Source: Gammaproteobacteria bacterium | GTDB taxonomy: Bacteria > Pseudomonadota > Gammaproteobacteria > Ga0077554 > Ga007554 | DNA: 60,259 nt | NCBI GenBank assembly: GCA_023266055.1 | Contig: JAHFRW010000013.1 | Span: forward strand, 1-60,259 | Direction of reading: 5' to 3' | Part shown: one piece after another, positions 17,100-26,217 of the stretch | How positions within the stretch are numbered: the first letter of the stretch is position 1 | Layout of the letters: each line of letters begins with the position of its first letter | Position numbers and translations under genes: made by a program | The notes under the pieces: generated by a model | What the model saw: the letters and a program-made list of their open reading frames with translations, nothing else | Databases searched by the model: none | Told to the model about the DNA's origin: nothing

Positions 17100-18242
17100 A
17101 TGTTTACTACAAAGACATTTTTAGGTGCTCTGCTGGTGATGACCGTGGGCGTCACAGCCATTCCGGTGGCGCTTGCGGACACGGTGGCGCTTAACCCTGA
17201 TCATCCTGATCGCCATGTTGTAGTCAGGGGTGATACCTTGTGGGGTATTTCTGCGCGATTTTTGCGGGATCCCTGGAAGTGGCCAGAGGTCTGGCAGATT
17301 AATCCGGACATTCAAAACCCGCATCGTATTTATCCGGGGGATGTTGTCTTCCTGACGATGAAGGACGGCCAGCCGGTATTACAGGTTCAGCCGGGGCCGG
17401 CCCATCCGCGCAGCAGCGAACGTTTACCTGAGGAGTTGCTGGCGGAGTCCTCATCATCAGAAGAAACCGTACGCACCCCCGCGCTGCCGGTGGTAAGGTT
17501 GTCGCCACAGGTGCGCGTGGCTGGAATTGAGGCGGCAATTCCCACTATCCCCATGGATATTATCGCCCCGTTCCTGTTGCGTGCACGGGTTGTGACGCAG
17601 GAAGAAATGAACCATGCCCCCTACGTGGTTTCACTTGAGGAAGGGCGGGTCTCCAGTGGCATGGGTCAAAAGGCCTATGTGCGCAACCTTGCCGATAATG
17701 TAGGCACACAGTTTGGCGTGTTTCACCAAACGGTGGCTTACCGGAATCCCGGCGCAAAGAAAGAAGATGTTCTTGGGTACGAAGCGCTGCAAGTGGCCGA
17801 TGCCCGTGTGGAACGTTTTGGTGACCCTGCGACCATCATGCTGACAGCGTCGTACCGTGAAACATTGCTGGGAGACCGATTATTGCCGGTGGGCCTGGAT
17901 GAGGTATCGCCCTTCCTGTTGCCGCGCGCCTATGACAGGGCAACGCCCGGCAAAATTATTGCGGTAGTGGATGGCGTTTCCAGGATCGGACAGTATCAGG
18001 TAGTGGCGTTGAATTTGGGTGCGAATGACGGTGTAGAGCCGGGACATGTGTTCGTGATCAATCAATCGGGTACCCTGGTCAGAGATACGATACAGCCCGT
18101 GCGCAACGGCGAGGCCGTGATGTTGCCGGAAGAGCGGGCGGGTCTGCTGATCGTGTTTCGCTCTTTTGCGCGAGTGAGTTATGCGCTGATCGTCAAGGCA
18201 GAAAAAGAAATCAGGTTGTATGATGCGGTGGTCGCGCCATAG
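17100..18242 (+). CDS. Exported LysM-domain protein
   Basis: The 380-residue product from ATG 17100 (AAGGACGA 5 bp upstream) has a signal peptide (about residues 1-26, ending VALA) followed by a LysM domain (VVVRGDTLWGISARFL to IYPGDVVFL, residues 42-83) that binds peptidoglycan. The long remainder is predicted periplasmic without a named domain. Proteins of this type, next to dprA and divergent from def-fmt-rsmB, are conserved in gammaproteobacteria and annotated only as LysM peptidoglycan-binding proteins. Starts upstream of 17100 lack a ribosome-binding site and would spoil the signal peptide. Confidence 0.9.
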   Translation: MFTTKTFLGALLVMTVGVTAIPVALADTVALNPDHPDRHVVVRGDTLWGISARFLRDPWKWPEVWQINPDIQNPHRIYPGDVVFLTMKDGQPVLQVQPGPAHPRSSERLPEELLAESSSSEETVRTPALPVVRLSPQVRVAGIEAAIPTIPMDIIAPFLLRARVVTQEEMNHAPYVVSLEEGRVSSGMGQKAYVRNLADNVGTQFGVFHQTVAYRNPGAKKEDVLGYEALQVADARVERFGDPATIMLTASYRETLLGDRLLPVGLDEVSPFLLPRAYDRATPGKIIAVVDGVSRIGQYQVVALNLGANDGVEPGHVFVINQSGTLVRDTIQPVRNGEAVMLPEERAGLLIVFRSFARVSYALIVKAEKEIRLYDAVVAP

Positions 18243-18413
18243 TACGTATTTAATCTGGCTGGAAACGCTGTTGATATCCCGGCAGCGTTTCCAGTCGCGA
18301 GTGGAACTTGCCATGATCTGCGGGGTCTGAGATGATGGCGACATGTTGAATTTACAGAGCGGTTAAGCAGGACACACCCCATAATCCTGCCTATTGACAG
18401 AGCCTGACGGCTG

Positions 18414-19574
18414 ATGACTGAAAAGAACCGCGATACCTCAGATCTTTCCTACTGGCTGGCGTTATTACATGCGCCCGGAGTGGGGCCTGCCACCTTTCTG
18501 GCATTACTTGATCATTATATTACCCCGCGCGCCGTATTTGAGGGGGGTGCGAATAATCACGGGCCGGCAGAAGACGCCGCGCCACGCCTCAGCACCGCCA
18601 CTGCGGCGTATCTGCGTAAGCCGGATTGGGCCAGCGTCGAAAAAGACCTTGACTGGCTGGCGCAGCCGGACAATCATATTATTACCCTGCATGATCCCGC
18701 TTATCCGGCCCTGCTCAAGCATATCGCCGTCGCCCCGCCGCTATTATTTGTACACGGTCAGCCAGGTGTGCTGGGTCGGCCGCAACTGGCCATCGTGGGT
18801 AGTCGTAATCCGTCTGCAGGAGGCAAGGAAATCGCCCATGATTTTGCCCGGCATCTGGCCAGTGTCGGGCTGACCATTACCAGCGGGCTGGCACTGGGAA
18901 TTGATGCCGCCAGTCACCGGGGTGCGTTGGAAGCGGGGGATGCCGAAGGTGTCACGGTGGCGGTGACCGGTACCGGGCTGGATCGCGTCTATCCGGCTCG
19001 ACACCGTGATCTCGCGCACCAGATCGCCGAGCGCGGCGCACTGGTGTCAGAGTTCCCGCCGGGCACGCCGCCCTTGCCGGAAAATTTTCCGCGCCGTAAC
19101 CGCATTATCAGCGGCCTGAGCGCCGGGGTGCTGGTGGTGGAAGCGGCATTGCAAAGTGGCTCCCTGATTACCGCGCGTCTGGCGGGAGAGCAGGGGCGAG
19201 AGGTTTTCGCCGTTCCGGGGTCCATTCACAACCCTCTGGCGCGCGGTTGTCACGCCTTGATCCGGCAGGGTGCCAAATTAGTGGAGAATGTACATGATAT
19301 ACTGGAGGAGTTCGCGGCTTTGGGCCTTGGAGTGTCGGTTGGGCGGTGTCCGGAGGATGCGGATACCGGACCCAGGCCGGGGCTGGATATTGAAGATAAT
19401 CAAATGAAACTGCTAAATTTTATGGATTTTTCCCCCGCTTCGGTCGATACATTAGTAGAGCGAAGTGGATTGACGCCGGAGCAGGTTTCCTCCATGCTTT
19501 TGGTCTTGGAATTGCATGGTCGGGTTGAATCAGTGGCCGGTGGGCTTTATATACGGGTTGGCGGGAGGTCCTGA
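18414..19574 (+). CDS. dprA: DNA-processing protein DprA (Smf)
   Basis: The 386-residue protein protects incoming single-stranded DNA and loads RecA during natural transformation. The Rossmann core is clear: LAIVGSRNPSAGGKEIAHDFA, TITSGLALGIDAASHRGAL, TVAVTGTGLDRVYPARH, LVSEFPPGTPP, FPRRNRIISGLSAGVLVVEA, SLITARLAGEQGREVFAVPG. The N-terminal SAM-like region and a C-terminal winged-helix DML1-like domain (SVDTLVERSGLTPEQVSSML) are both present. The smg start lies 1 bp past its stop, indicating coupling. Confidence 0.96.
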   Translation: MTEKNRDTSDLSYWLALLHAPGVGPATFLALLDHYITPRAVFEGGANNHGPAEDAAPRLSTATAAYLRKPDWASVEKDLDWLAQPDNHIITLHDPAYPALLKHIAVAPPLLFVHGQPGVLGRPQLAIVGSRNPSAGGKEIAHDFARHLASVGLTITSGLALGIDAASHRGALEAGDAEGVTVAVTGTGLDRVYPARHRDLAHQIAERGALVSEFPPGTPPLPENFPRRNRIISGLSAGVLVVEAALQSGSLITARLAGEQGREVFAVPGSIHNPLARGCHALIRQGAKLVENVHDILEEFAALGLGVSVGRCPEDADTGPRPGLDIEDNQMKLLNFMDFSPASVDTLVERSGLTPEQVSSMLLVLELHGRVESVAGGLYIRVGGRS

Positions 19575-19575
19575 A

Positions 19576-20058
19576 ATGAAAGAAAATGTGTTGGATATCC
19601 TGATGTACCTGTTCGAGAGTTATCTGGAAGGTGAGCTGGAATTCATGTCTAACCAGGAAGCGCTGAAAAAAGAGCTGCTTGAGGCTGGTTTTCACCATGT
19701 TGAGATCGACAAGGCCTTCACCTGGCTGGAAGGCATGGCACGATTGCGCGAAAATGGCGCAGGTGTATTGCTGCCGGTGGGTAACTCCATCCGTGTGTTT
19801 ACCAGTGAAGAAATCACCCGGCTGGACACCGAAAGCCGTGGTTTTCTGCTGTTTCTGGAGCAAATTGGCGTGCTTGACCACACCAACCGGGAATTGGTCA
19901 TTGATCGCGTCATGGCGCTGGAAAGCAGCGAAGACATTGACCTTGCCCAGCTGAAATGGGTCATCCTGATGGTGTTGTTTAATCAGCCAGGCCAGGAAGC
20001 CGCCTTTGCCTGGATGGAAGACCTGGTCTTTGACGAAATAACTCATAGTTTGCATTAA
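19576..20058 (+). CDS. smg: Smg family protein (DUF494)
   Basis: The 160-residue acidic protein starts MKENVLDILMYLFESYLEGE and contains LRKELLEAGFHH-like and TRGFLLFLEQIGVLDHTNRE-like segments (here KKELLEAGFHH and SRGFLLFLEQIGVLD) with LAQLKWVILMVLFNQPG, the signature of the DUF494/Smg family found between dprA and topA in gamma- and betaproteobacteria. Function is unknown. It follows dprA by 1 bp, so the two are probably translated from one message. A longer frame starting at 19516 overlaps dprA and is less likely. Confidence 0.93.
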   Translation: MKENVLDILMYLFESYLEGELEFMSNQEALKKELLEAGFHHVEIDKAFTWLEGMARLRENGAGVLLPVGNSIRVFTSEEITRLDTESRGFLLFLEQIGVLDHTNRELVIDRVMALESSEDIDLAQLKWVILMVLFNQPGQEAAFAWMEDLVFDEITHSLH

Positions 20059-20066
20059 TCCTGGAT

Positions 20067-20112
20067 ACACGCTACAAGGTTGTATTTGCGACACGTTTGT
20101 AGCGTGTCTTTG
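20067..20112 (+). terminator. Possible terminator between smg and topA
   Basis: An 11-bp inverted repeat (ACACGCTACAA at 20067-20077 and TTGTAGCGTGT at 20097-20107) encloses a 19-nt loop and is followed by CTTTG. The T-tract is weak, so this may be a partial terminator or a regulatory hairpin ahead of topA. Confidence 0.4.
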
Positions 20113-20143
20113 TGCGTCCATTACTCCGGAATCATCCTGGCTC

Positions 20144-22495
20144 ATGAAAAACCTGCTGATTGTTGAATCACCCGCCAAGGCCAAAACCTTGAAGAAATAC
20201 CTGGGCAAGGACTTTGAGATTCTTGCCTCGTATGGTCACGTGCGCGATTTATTACCCAAGGAAGGCGCGGTCGATATAGAGCATGATTTCTCAATGAACT
20301 ATCAGCTCATTGAGAAAAATGAAAAGCATGTTGATGCCATCGTCAAAGCCATGAAAAAAGCAGACGTTCTCTATCTGGCAACCGATCCGGATCGCGAGGG
20401 CGAAGCCATTTCCTGGCACCTGTACGAAATTCTCAAGCAAAAGAAATGCCTTAAAGACAAGCCCGTGCATCGCGTCGCGTTCTATGAAATTACCAAACGT
20501 GCTGTTAATGCTGCCGTGGAGAATCCGCGAGAATTGTCCATGGAGCTGGTCAATGCCCAACAGGCGCGGCGTGCACTGGATTATCTGGTAGGTTTTAACC
20601 TGTCACCGCTGTTGTGGAAGAAAATCCGTCGTGGCCTGTCAGCCGGACGTGTGCAAAGCCCGGCGCTGCGCATGATTGTCGAGCGTGAAGAAGAAATTGA
20701 AAAATTCATCGTGCGCGAATACTGGAGCATCGCCGCCAGCCTCACCAAAAAAGGCGAGCGTTTCCCGGCAAAACTGACCCATTATCAGGATAAAAAACTC
20801 GAACAATTCAGCATCACCGACGGCGAGCAGGCGGCGCAGGCGCAAGAAACACTGTTGCGCGCCGCGGCCGGAAAGCTGGTCGTCACCAAGGTTGATAAAA
20901 AGCAGCGTAAACGCAACCCGTCGCCACCGTTCATCACTTCCACCCTGCAACAGGAAGCCTCGCGCAAGCTGGGCTTCACGGCGCAGCGCACCATGCGTCT
21001 TGCGCAGCAGTTGTATGAAGGTATTGATACCGGCAGTGGTGCCGTGGGCTTGATTACCTACATGCGTACGGATTCCGTAAATCTTGCGCAGGATGCATTG
21101 GCTGAAATCCGCGAACTGATCGCAGTGCGTTATGGCAAGGACAACGTGCCCGCACAACCGCACGTCTACAAAACCAAATCGAAAAATGCCCAGGAAGCGC
21201 ATGAAGCCATTCGCCCTACGGCCGCCGAGCGTGTGCCCGAGTCCATCAAGGACAGCCTGAGCGCCGATCAATACAAACTGTATGATCTGATCTGGAAACG
21301 CACCATCGCCTGTCAGATGATTCCCGCGACACTCGACACCGTTGCCGTCGACATGGTGGCCGGTGATGCCAGTGAAGGCAACATTTTCCGCGCCAATGGT
21401 TCCGTGATTGTAGACCTTGGCTTCATGGCGGTGTATCAGGAAAGCGTGGACGACGCCAAGGACACCCCTGCCTCCGCAGGCGCGCCAGGCACAGGGAGCA
21501 GCGACGATGAACGCCGCTTGCCGGCCTTGCTGGTAGGTGAGAAGGTCGATGTGCTTGGCATTGAGCCGGAACAGCACTTCACCGAGCCGCCACCGCGTTA
21601 TGGCGAAGCCAGCCTGATCAAGGCGCTTGAAGAGCACGGCATTGGTCGTCCGTCTACCTATGCCAGCATTATCTCCACTTTGCAGCAGCGTGAATACGTT
21701 GAGCTCGACAAGCGGCGCTTCAAGCCGACCGACGTGGGGCGCATCGTCAATAAATTCCTCACCGAATACTTTACGCAATACGTCGATTATGACTTTACCG
21801 CACATCTCGAAGATGAGTTGGATGCCGTGTCGCGGGGCGAGAAGGAATGGGTGCCGTTGCTGCGCAACTTCTGGACGCCCTTCAAGGCGCTGGTCGACAA
21901 TACCGAAGAGAATGTCGAACGCAAAGACGTTACCCAGGAAGCGATGGATGAAGCCTGCCCCAAGTGTAGCAAGCCGTTGTCAATACGCCTTGGCAGACGT
22001 GGTCGCTTTATTGGTTGCACCACCTATCCCGAATGTGATTACACCCGCAATCTTAACGAAGAAGCGGGTGCCGAGACCGTGCCCGAAGTGGTGGAGGGAC
22101 GCACTTGTCCCAAATGCGACTCGGCATTAATCATGCGCATGGGACGTTACGGTAAATTCATCGGTTGCAGTACCTATCCCGAATGCAAACATATCGAGCC
22201 ACTGGAAAAGCCTGCCGACACCGGCGTGGATTGCCCCGTGTGTCACAAGGGCACACTGCTCAAGCGTAAATCACGCTACGGCAAGATTTTTTATTCCTGC
22301 GCCACCTATCCCGATTGCACCTATGCGATCTGGAATGAGCCGGTTAAGGAACCTTGTCCCAAATGCCAATGGCCGTTACTCACGATTAAAACCACCAAGC
22401 GTCGTGGCACCGAAAAAGTCTGTCCGCAAAAGGAATGTGATCACGCCGAACCTCATGCCGTGGAAGACGCGTCTGCTGAGTCAACAGTGCAATAG
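20144..22495 (+). CDS. topA: DNA topoisomerase I
   Basis: The 783-residue type IA topoisomerase relaxes negative supercoils. The TOPRIM domain (LLIVESPAKAKTLKKYLG; ATDPDREGEAISWHL) is followed by QQARRALDYLVGF, LSAGRVQSPALRMIVERE and the active-site segment VGLITYMRTDSVNLA with the nucleophile Tyr306. The C-terminus carries four C4 zinc-binding repeats of the CPKC...CxxYPEC type (from about residue 605), the last one shorter. Length is slightly under that of the E. coli enzyme. It is preceded by a hairpin and has its own ATG at 20144. Confidence 0.97.
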   Translation: MKNLLIVESPAKAKTLKKYLGKDFEILASYGHVRDLLPKEGAVDIEHDFSMNYQLIEKNEKHVDAIVKAMKKADVLYLATDPDREGEAISWHLYEILKQKKCLKDKPVHRVAFYEITKRAVNAAVENPRELSMELVNAQQARRALDYLVGFNLSPLLWKKIRRGLSAGRVQSPALRMIVEREEEIEKFIVREYWSIAASLTKKGERFPAKLTHYQDKKLEQFSITDGEQAAQAQETLLRAAAGKLVVTKVDKKQRKRNPSPPFITSTLQQEASRKLGFTAQRTMRLAQQLYEGIDTGSGAVGLITYMRTDSVNLAQDALAEIRELIAVRYGKDNVPAQPHVYKTKSKNAQEAHEAIRPTAAERVPESIKDSLSADQYKLYDLIWKRTIACQMIPATLDTVAVDMVAGDASEGNIFRANGSVIVDLGFMAVYQESVDDAKDTPASAGAPGTGSSDDERRLPALLVGEKVDVLGIEPEQHFTEPPPRYGEASLIKALEEHGIGRPSTYASIISTLQQREYVELDKRRFKPTDVGRIVNKFLTEYFTQYVDYDFTAHLEDELDAVSRGEKEWVPLLRNFWTPFKALVDNTEENVERKDVTQEAMDEACPKCSKPLSIRLGRRGRFIGCTTYPECDYTRNLNEEAGAETVPEVVEGRTCPKCDSALIMRMGRYGKFIGCSTYPECKHIEPLEKPADTGVDCPVCHKGTLLKRKSRYGKIFYSCATYPDCTYAIWNEPVKEPCPKCQWPLLTIKTTKRRGTEKVCPQKECDHAEPHAVEDASAESTVQ

Positions 22496-22570
22496 GCAAC
22501 CGCGTGCTGACCTGCGGTCCGATGTTGTGCACGATCGCAGGTTCATGTCATCAAGGCGCCATAACATAAC

Positions 22571-23035
22571 ATGAACGCCCACATGCCGCCCGAACCTGCT
22601 CAGGAAAATGCATACTGGCCCGCTCATACGCGCCTTCTGCTCGACAGCTACCGGCATTGGACGAACCGCGCATTGCTTTCCGGTGATGCAACAGCCCGCA
22701 CCCTTTATTATGCCCCGTTCGCCGTGTTGTCACACGATACCGCGCCGGATCCGTGCTTCACCTATGCTAATCTCGTGGCACAAGCCATGTTTGAAATGCC
22801 CTGGTCTGAAATTGTTGGTCTGCCGTCACGCTACTCCGCCGAAACGCCAGTTCAGGCCGAGCGTGCACGACTGCTAGAACGTGTGGCAGCACAAGGTTAT
22901 ATTGACGATTACAGTGGTGTGCGTATTGCTCGCTCTGGAAAGCGCTTCCTGATACAGCAGGCCACCGTATGGAATCTGGTAGACTCGCAGGGCAAGCGGC
23001 TGGGCCAGGCCGCGTGTTTCATGGCAGATGTGTAA
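22571..23035 (+). CDS. MEKHLA-domain protein
   Basis: The 154-residue protein resembles the MEKHLA domain, a PAS-like sensor module. Diagnostic stretches are LLLDSYRHWTNRALL, YYAPFAVLSHDTAPDPCFTY, FEMPWSEIVGLPSRYSAE, AERARLLERVAAQGYIDDY and GVRIARSGKRFLIQQATVWN. It is soluble with no export signal. Bacterial members are usually stand-alone and of unknown function, sometimes found with light- or redox-related genes. It follows topA by 75 bp. MNAHMPPEP begins at ATG 22571; a second ATG 4 codons in is possible. Confidence 0.8.
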   Translation: MNAHMPPEPAQENAYWPAHTRLLLDSYRHWTNRALLSGDATARTLYYAPFAVLSHDTAPDPCFTYANLVAQAMFEMPWSEIVGLPSRYSAETPVQAERARLLERVAAQGYIDDYSGVRIARSGKRFLIQQATVWNLVDSQGKRLGQAACFMADV

Positions 23036-23263
23036 CGTTGCACGTTATATTGTGCGGAACACGGATACAGGCAGAGGACCACTTCAATCTTCCGATTTTT
23101 TGTTGCGCAGGTTGCCGCGATTTTCACTCATTGCTTAAATCCTCCTGTCATGATGATCTTAAGGGTGTGCAGAATGGAGTCGGATTCCATACACGGGTTG
23201 CTGGATTGAGTTCCGGGTTTACCGTAAAATCGCTATACTTCGAACATAACCGGATTGTGAACC

Positions 23264-23746
23264 ATGATGATTAAACCTGTAAATGCCGGATTATTGGGCA
23301 TGCTGCTGATTTTTACATTGATGGCGGGTTGTGCCGGATTGTATCAAAATCCCGAACCTCCGCGCGTCAGCATTACGGCGGTCGAATTGGTGGAAATGGG
23401 CATATTGGAACAGCGTTATCACTTAAAGTTGCGCGTGCAAAATCCCAATAACTTCGATTTTGTAGTCAAAGGTGTGCAGTTTGAAATTACATTAAATGGG
23501 CAATCGTTTGTTTCGGGTGTGAGTCGTAATACGGTGAGTATTCCGCGTCTGGGTTCAGCGGTGCTAGATCTGGAGGCTGTGAGTACGCTCGCAGGTCTGG
23601 CACGGCAGTTCATGGAAATGACAGAAAACAAAACCCCCATCGCCCGTTATGGGATCACGGGCAAGGTACATCTGGCACAGCCCGCCATGTCTTTGCCGTT
23701 TCACGAAGCCGGGGAGATTAAGCTGCCCTGGTTGGAGGGAAGGTGA
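23264..23746 (+). CDS. LEA type 2/WHy-domain lipoprotein
   Basis: The 160-residue product has a lipoprotein signal peptide with lipobox LMAGC at about residues 19-23. The mature part holds a WHy/LEA_2 domain: ITAVELVEMGILEQRYHLKLRVQNPNNFDFVVKGVQFEITLNG, a pattern of N-P-N near the middle with flanking strands typical of desiccation-related LEA14-like proteins. It is probably anchored in the outer membrane facing the periplasm. Proteins of this type may shield other proteins under water stress; here that is inferred from family only. It stands alone, 228 bp past the MEKHLA gene. Confidence 0.8.
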   Translation: MMIKPVNAGLLGMLLIFTLMAGCAGLYQNPEPPRVSITAVELVEMGILEQRYHLKLRVQNPNNFDFVVKGVQFEITLNGQSFVSGVSRNTVSIPRLGSAVLDLEAVSTLAGLARQFMEMTENKTPIARYGITGKVHLAQPAMSLPFHEAGEIKLPWLEGR

Positions 23747-23939
23747 GGACGAAAATATATCGGCGTTGCCTGGTATTTCCGGTGGAATGCGGCTAACCCC
23801 CGAGAATCGGGGTATCTACGGTGTCAGCGCAACAAATTCACCTTACAAGGCGCCCCGCGCCATATTTTTTGCGTACCAAGGCGTGGCAGTACGGTACTGC
23901 GAGCACCGCCCTTTCGTGTCAGCATGCGTGTAAGTAATT

Positions 23940-24170
23940 CCTATGCGCGCGAGTGCATGCACGATGAAAGCGCCTGGTTCATAGCCGATGGTATTGCGTC
24001 GAATCACCAGGCGCATCTTGAAGCCCTCCCTCCGCAGAAAATTTCATGTACACAAGAGGCCAGGCGCCGAGGATAATTTGCTGTGGTGAAGCCGCGACGA
24101 CAGCCGCATGCACGGCAAAAGATAGCGGGATCTGCTCATGCAGATATTTTTCAAGCGCGTGCGGAGTCAC
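23940..24170 (-). pseudogene. Decayed YiiD-type thioesterase gene downstream of dps
   Basis: From GTG 24170 the minus strand reads TPHALEKYLHEQIPLSF, then VVAASPQQIILGAWPLVYMKFSAEG. This resembles the C-terminal thioesterase domain of YiiD-like proteins, but the APL...FGGSASALAI stretch that should lie between the LHEQIPLS and AWPLVYM parts is missing, so there is an internal deletion. The frame then shifts: RLVIRRNTIGYEPGAF, the expected next strand, lies in another frame from about 24015. The remainder of the domain is not recognisable. The remnant starts 18 bp after the dps stop and was probably its operon partner. Confidence 0.5.
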
Positions 24171-24187
24171 GGCTTTATGGGCCCTTG

Positions 24188-24658
24188 CTACTTCGCCAGC
24201 AAACTCCGCAGCATCCACGCGGTTTTTTCATGTAGCTGAATGCGCTGTGTGAGCAGGTCGGCAGTCGCTTCGTCGGTAGCCTTTTCCGCCATGGGGAAGA
24301 TTGATCGAGCAGTACGCACAACGGCTTCCTGACCTTCAACCAGCAGACGAATCATTTCTTCAGCCTTCGGTACACCGGTGGTTTCCTTGATGGTGCTGAG
24401 GCGCGCAAACTCGCTATACGTTCCTGGCGCGGGAAAGTCCAGTGAACGAATGCGTTCCGCAATGAGATCAACGGCGAGCGCAAGTTCGGTATATTGTGTT
24501 TCAAACATAAGATGCAGTGTTTGGAACATGGGGCCCGTGACATTCCAGTGAAAATTATGCGTTTTGAGATAAAGACTATACGTATCGGCAAGCAATCTGC
24601 CCAGCCCGCCCGCAATTTCTGCACGATCCTGTTCATTAATCCCAATATCAATCGTCAT
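24188..24658 (-). CDS. dps: Dps family DNA-binding ferritin-like protein
   Basis: The 156-residue protein is a Dps mini-ferritin. The ferroxidase-centre signature is visible: [45 protein letters not shown], with the His-x-x-His/Trp and downstream Asp/Glu ligands. It forms dodecamers that oxidise and store iron with hydrogen peroxide and can protect DNA. The N-terminus is short without an obvious Lys-rich DNA-binding tail. It is preceded by a good Shine-Dalgarno (AAGGAGT 6 bp before ATG) and a 250-bp upstream region likely holding a stress-responsive promoter. Confidence 0.92.
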   Translation of the reverse strand: MTIDIGINEQDRAEIAGGLGRLLADTYSLYLKTHNFHWNVTGPMFQTLHLMFETQYTELALAVDLIAERIRSLDFPAPGTYSEFARLSTIKETTGVPKAEEMIRLLVEGQEAVVRTARSIFPMAEKATDEATADLLTQRIQLHEKTAWMLRSLLAK

Positions 24659-24913
24659 GGTGTACTCCTTGGGTAAGTTGGTAAATCATTGGGGGTGATG
24701 AGATCGCTCCCTTCCCTCTGTAATGGAGTCACATTAAATATACCGATTCATGACGCATGAATCAATGCTCTTCTGTAGCTAAGCAGAAGTCATGGAGGTT
24801 CATCGATGCTCAAGCTTTGTTGCTGTGATATGCATGTGATGCAGTACATTCGTGATACTTAACCCAGAAGCATATTTTTTGCTCGGCGCAAAGGCTGGCA
24901 CTTGAGCGTCGGA

Positions 24914-25470
24914 TCATGTTTCATTAAATTCAAGTTTCAGGAGGCTAAAACACTTCATGTCATGATATCGACCTTTGATGTAAGCGGATTCGCGGCGAAT
25001 ACCTTCCTCTTTGAAGCCCAGTTTTCTAAGAACTTTTTCAGATGCAATGTTGCCGGGGATTGTGTCCGCTTGAATTCGGCGCAATGGGCCACAAGGTAAT
25101 TTTCCGTCAAATGCTATTCGTATGATTTCGAAAAGAGCTTCTGTTGAGATGCCCTTGTTCCAGTAGTCTGGTTTTAAGTCATAACCAATGGTTGCGCTGC
25201 GCATTTTCTCGTCCCACGAATTGAAACCGCATGTTCCGATTAATTCGCTGCATGTTTTAGTGCGAATTGCCCAGCGAATGCCGGAGTTTGAATTGTGTCG
25301 TAATTAAAAAAGAGCAATTAATTTTTCCGCTTGAGAGGTGTCGGTAAAAGTTTCAAGATCATAAAATTTCACTACGTCGGGATTCGAAAAAAATTATAAA
25401 GTGACGCGCAATCGGTTGATACGATTTTAGTGAGTAATAACCGGGCTGTTATAAGTTCTGGGAAGTTCAT
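24914..25470 (-). pseudogene. RimJ/RimL-type GNAT acetyltransferase, two lesions
   Basis: From ATG 25470 the minus strand encodes MNFPELITARLLLTKIVS and continues to the run of seven T after AAT, where the frame is lost; one more T would continue as SNPDVVKFYDLETF. The second frame carries TSQAEKLIALF, then TAA, then RHNSNSGIRWAIRTK, LIGTCGFNSW and the acetyl-CoA-binding part YDLKPDYWNKGISTEAL, with IPGNIASEKVLRKLGFKEEG near the end. Repairing both lesions gives 185 residues, the normal size for N-terminal or ribosomal-protein acetyltransferases. As it stands only the last 97 codons form an open frame (24914-25204). Confidence 0.75.
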
Positions 25471-25474
25471 ATAA

Positions 25475-25795
25475 TTATTTTTCAGTATAGCGAGGCTGTA
25501 GGAAAATTACCTGGAATATCGAGAGTCTCGATTTCACGAGGTGTCTTGACCTCTCCCAGATGCATGATCGTTCAAGTGATCTTTTAACGGCCCCCAATGC
25601 CTTTAAATTTTTATCTGCCTGCGGATCGGCCAGTGTGAGTCCCATTAAATGACATATTTTATATGCTGCTTGTGTGCTTGATTCGAGGTTGAACAGATGC
25701 TTCAATGTTTCTGTTTTGACATGCAGTTTGAGTACCTCCAGCTCGGCCTTACGTTGTGCCTCCAGAAGTCTAACCACGGGCATCTCGTAAAGCAA
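25475..25795 (-). CDS. Hypothetical protein, possibly a fragment
   Basis: An open frame of 106 codons, extendable upstream to about 25835, encodes a helical, charged product: RLDAYYSRYQQLLYEMPVVRLLEAQRK and LEVLKLHVKTETLKHLFNLE. I recognise no family. The first 85 residues look like real protein, while the tail (WERSRHLVKSRLSIFQVIF) has the composition of out-of-frame sequence, so a frameshift or truncation is possible. It sits 4 bp from the start of the acetyltransferase pseudogene on the same strand and next to a cluster of hairpins, a region of general decay. Confidence 0.3.
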   Translation of the reverse strand: MLYEMPVVRLLEAQRKAELEVLKLHVKTETLKHLFNLESSTQAAYKICHLMGLTLADPQADKNLKALGAVKRSLERSCIWERSRHLVKSRLSIFQVIFLQPRYTEK

Positions 25796-25875
25796 CTGTT
25801 GATAACGTGAATAATAAGCATCTAAGCGTTGTTGCCAAGAGCGAAATCATTCGAGATATAACGGCTTAAGGGAAC

Positions 25876-26026
25876 CTCTAAAAATTCCATCCCTGGAATT
25901 TTTAGAGTCGAAAAGCTAAAATGTGATTTTTGCTTTTCTTCATTTACCAATCTCTTGCAGAGATTGGTAAATGGCGGCACGTCCTGTACCTTAAGGGCAC
26001 CTCTAATAATTAGAGGTGCCCTTAAG
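25876..26026. repeat. Three stacked perfect inverted repeats
   Basis: Three hairpins follow within 151 bp: CTCTAAAAATTCCA with its complement (14-bp stem, 25876-25907, 4-nt loop), TTTACCAATCTCT with its complement (13-bp stem, 25943-25971, 3-nt loop) and a 17-bp stem starting CTTAAGGGCACCTCTAA (25990-26026, 3-nt loop). The first hairpin is preceded by CTTAAGGGAACCTCTA, nearly the left arm of the third, so they belong to one repeat family. No gene covers them; an open frame reading through (25822-26175, minus) is made of the repeats. They may be remains of a miniature transposable element or a structured RNA. Confidence 0.75.
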
Positions 26027-26217
26027 GTCTGGTGCCTTCTTTGAGCAGGGGCTATCCCTGGTAATTGCCTGCTCTTCCAGGTCTTAATAGGGAGAAATAT
26101 AGAGCCGGTAGCTGCAAGACACTGTGAAACGTAGACCCGTGCAAGACGGGCAAGAATAAACTGTGTGAGAATCATGGGGCGAGACCTAATGTGAGAACCC
26201 GCAATTCCTGATATTGT

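Noticed and set aside
20639-21805. 388-codon open frame on the minus strand
   Set aside because: It lies entirely antisense to the catalytic part of topA, whose protein is complete and conserved; the antisense product has no recognisable features.
25822-26175. 117-codon minus-strand frame after prfA
   Set aside because: Made of the stacked hairpins; no ribosome-binding site, family or normal composition.
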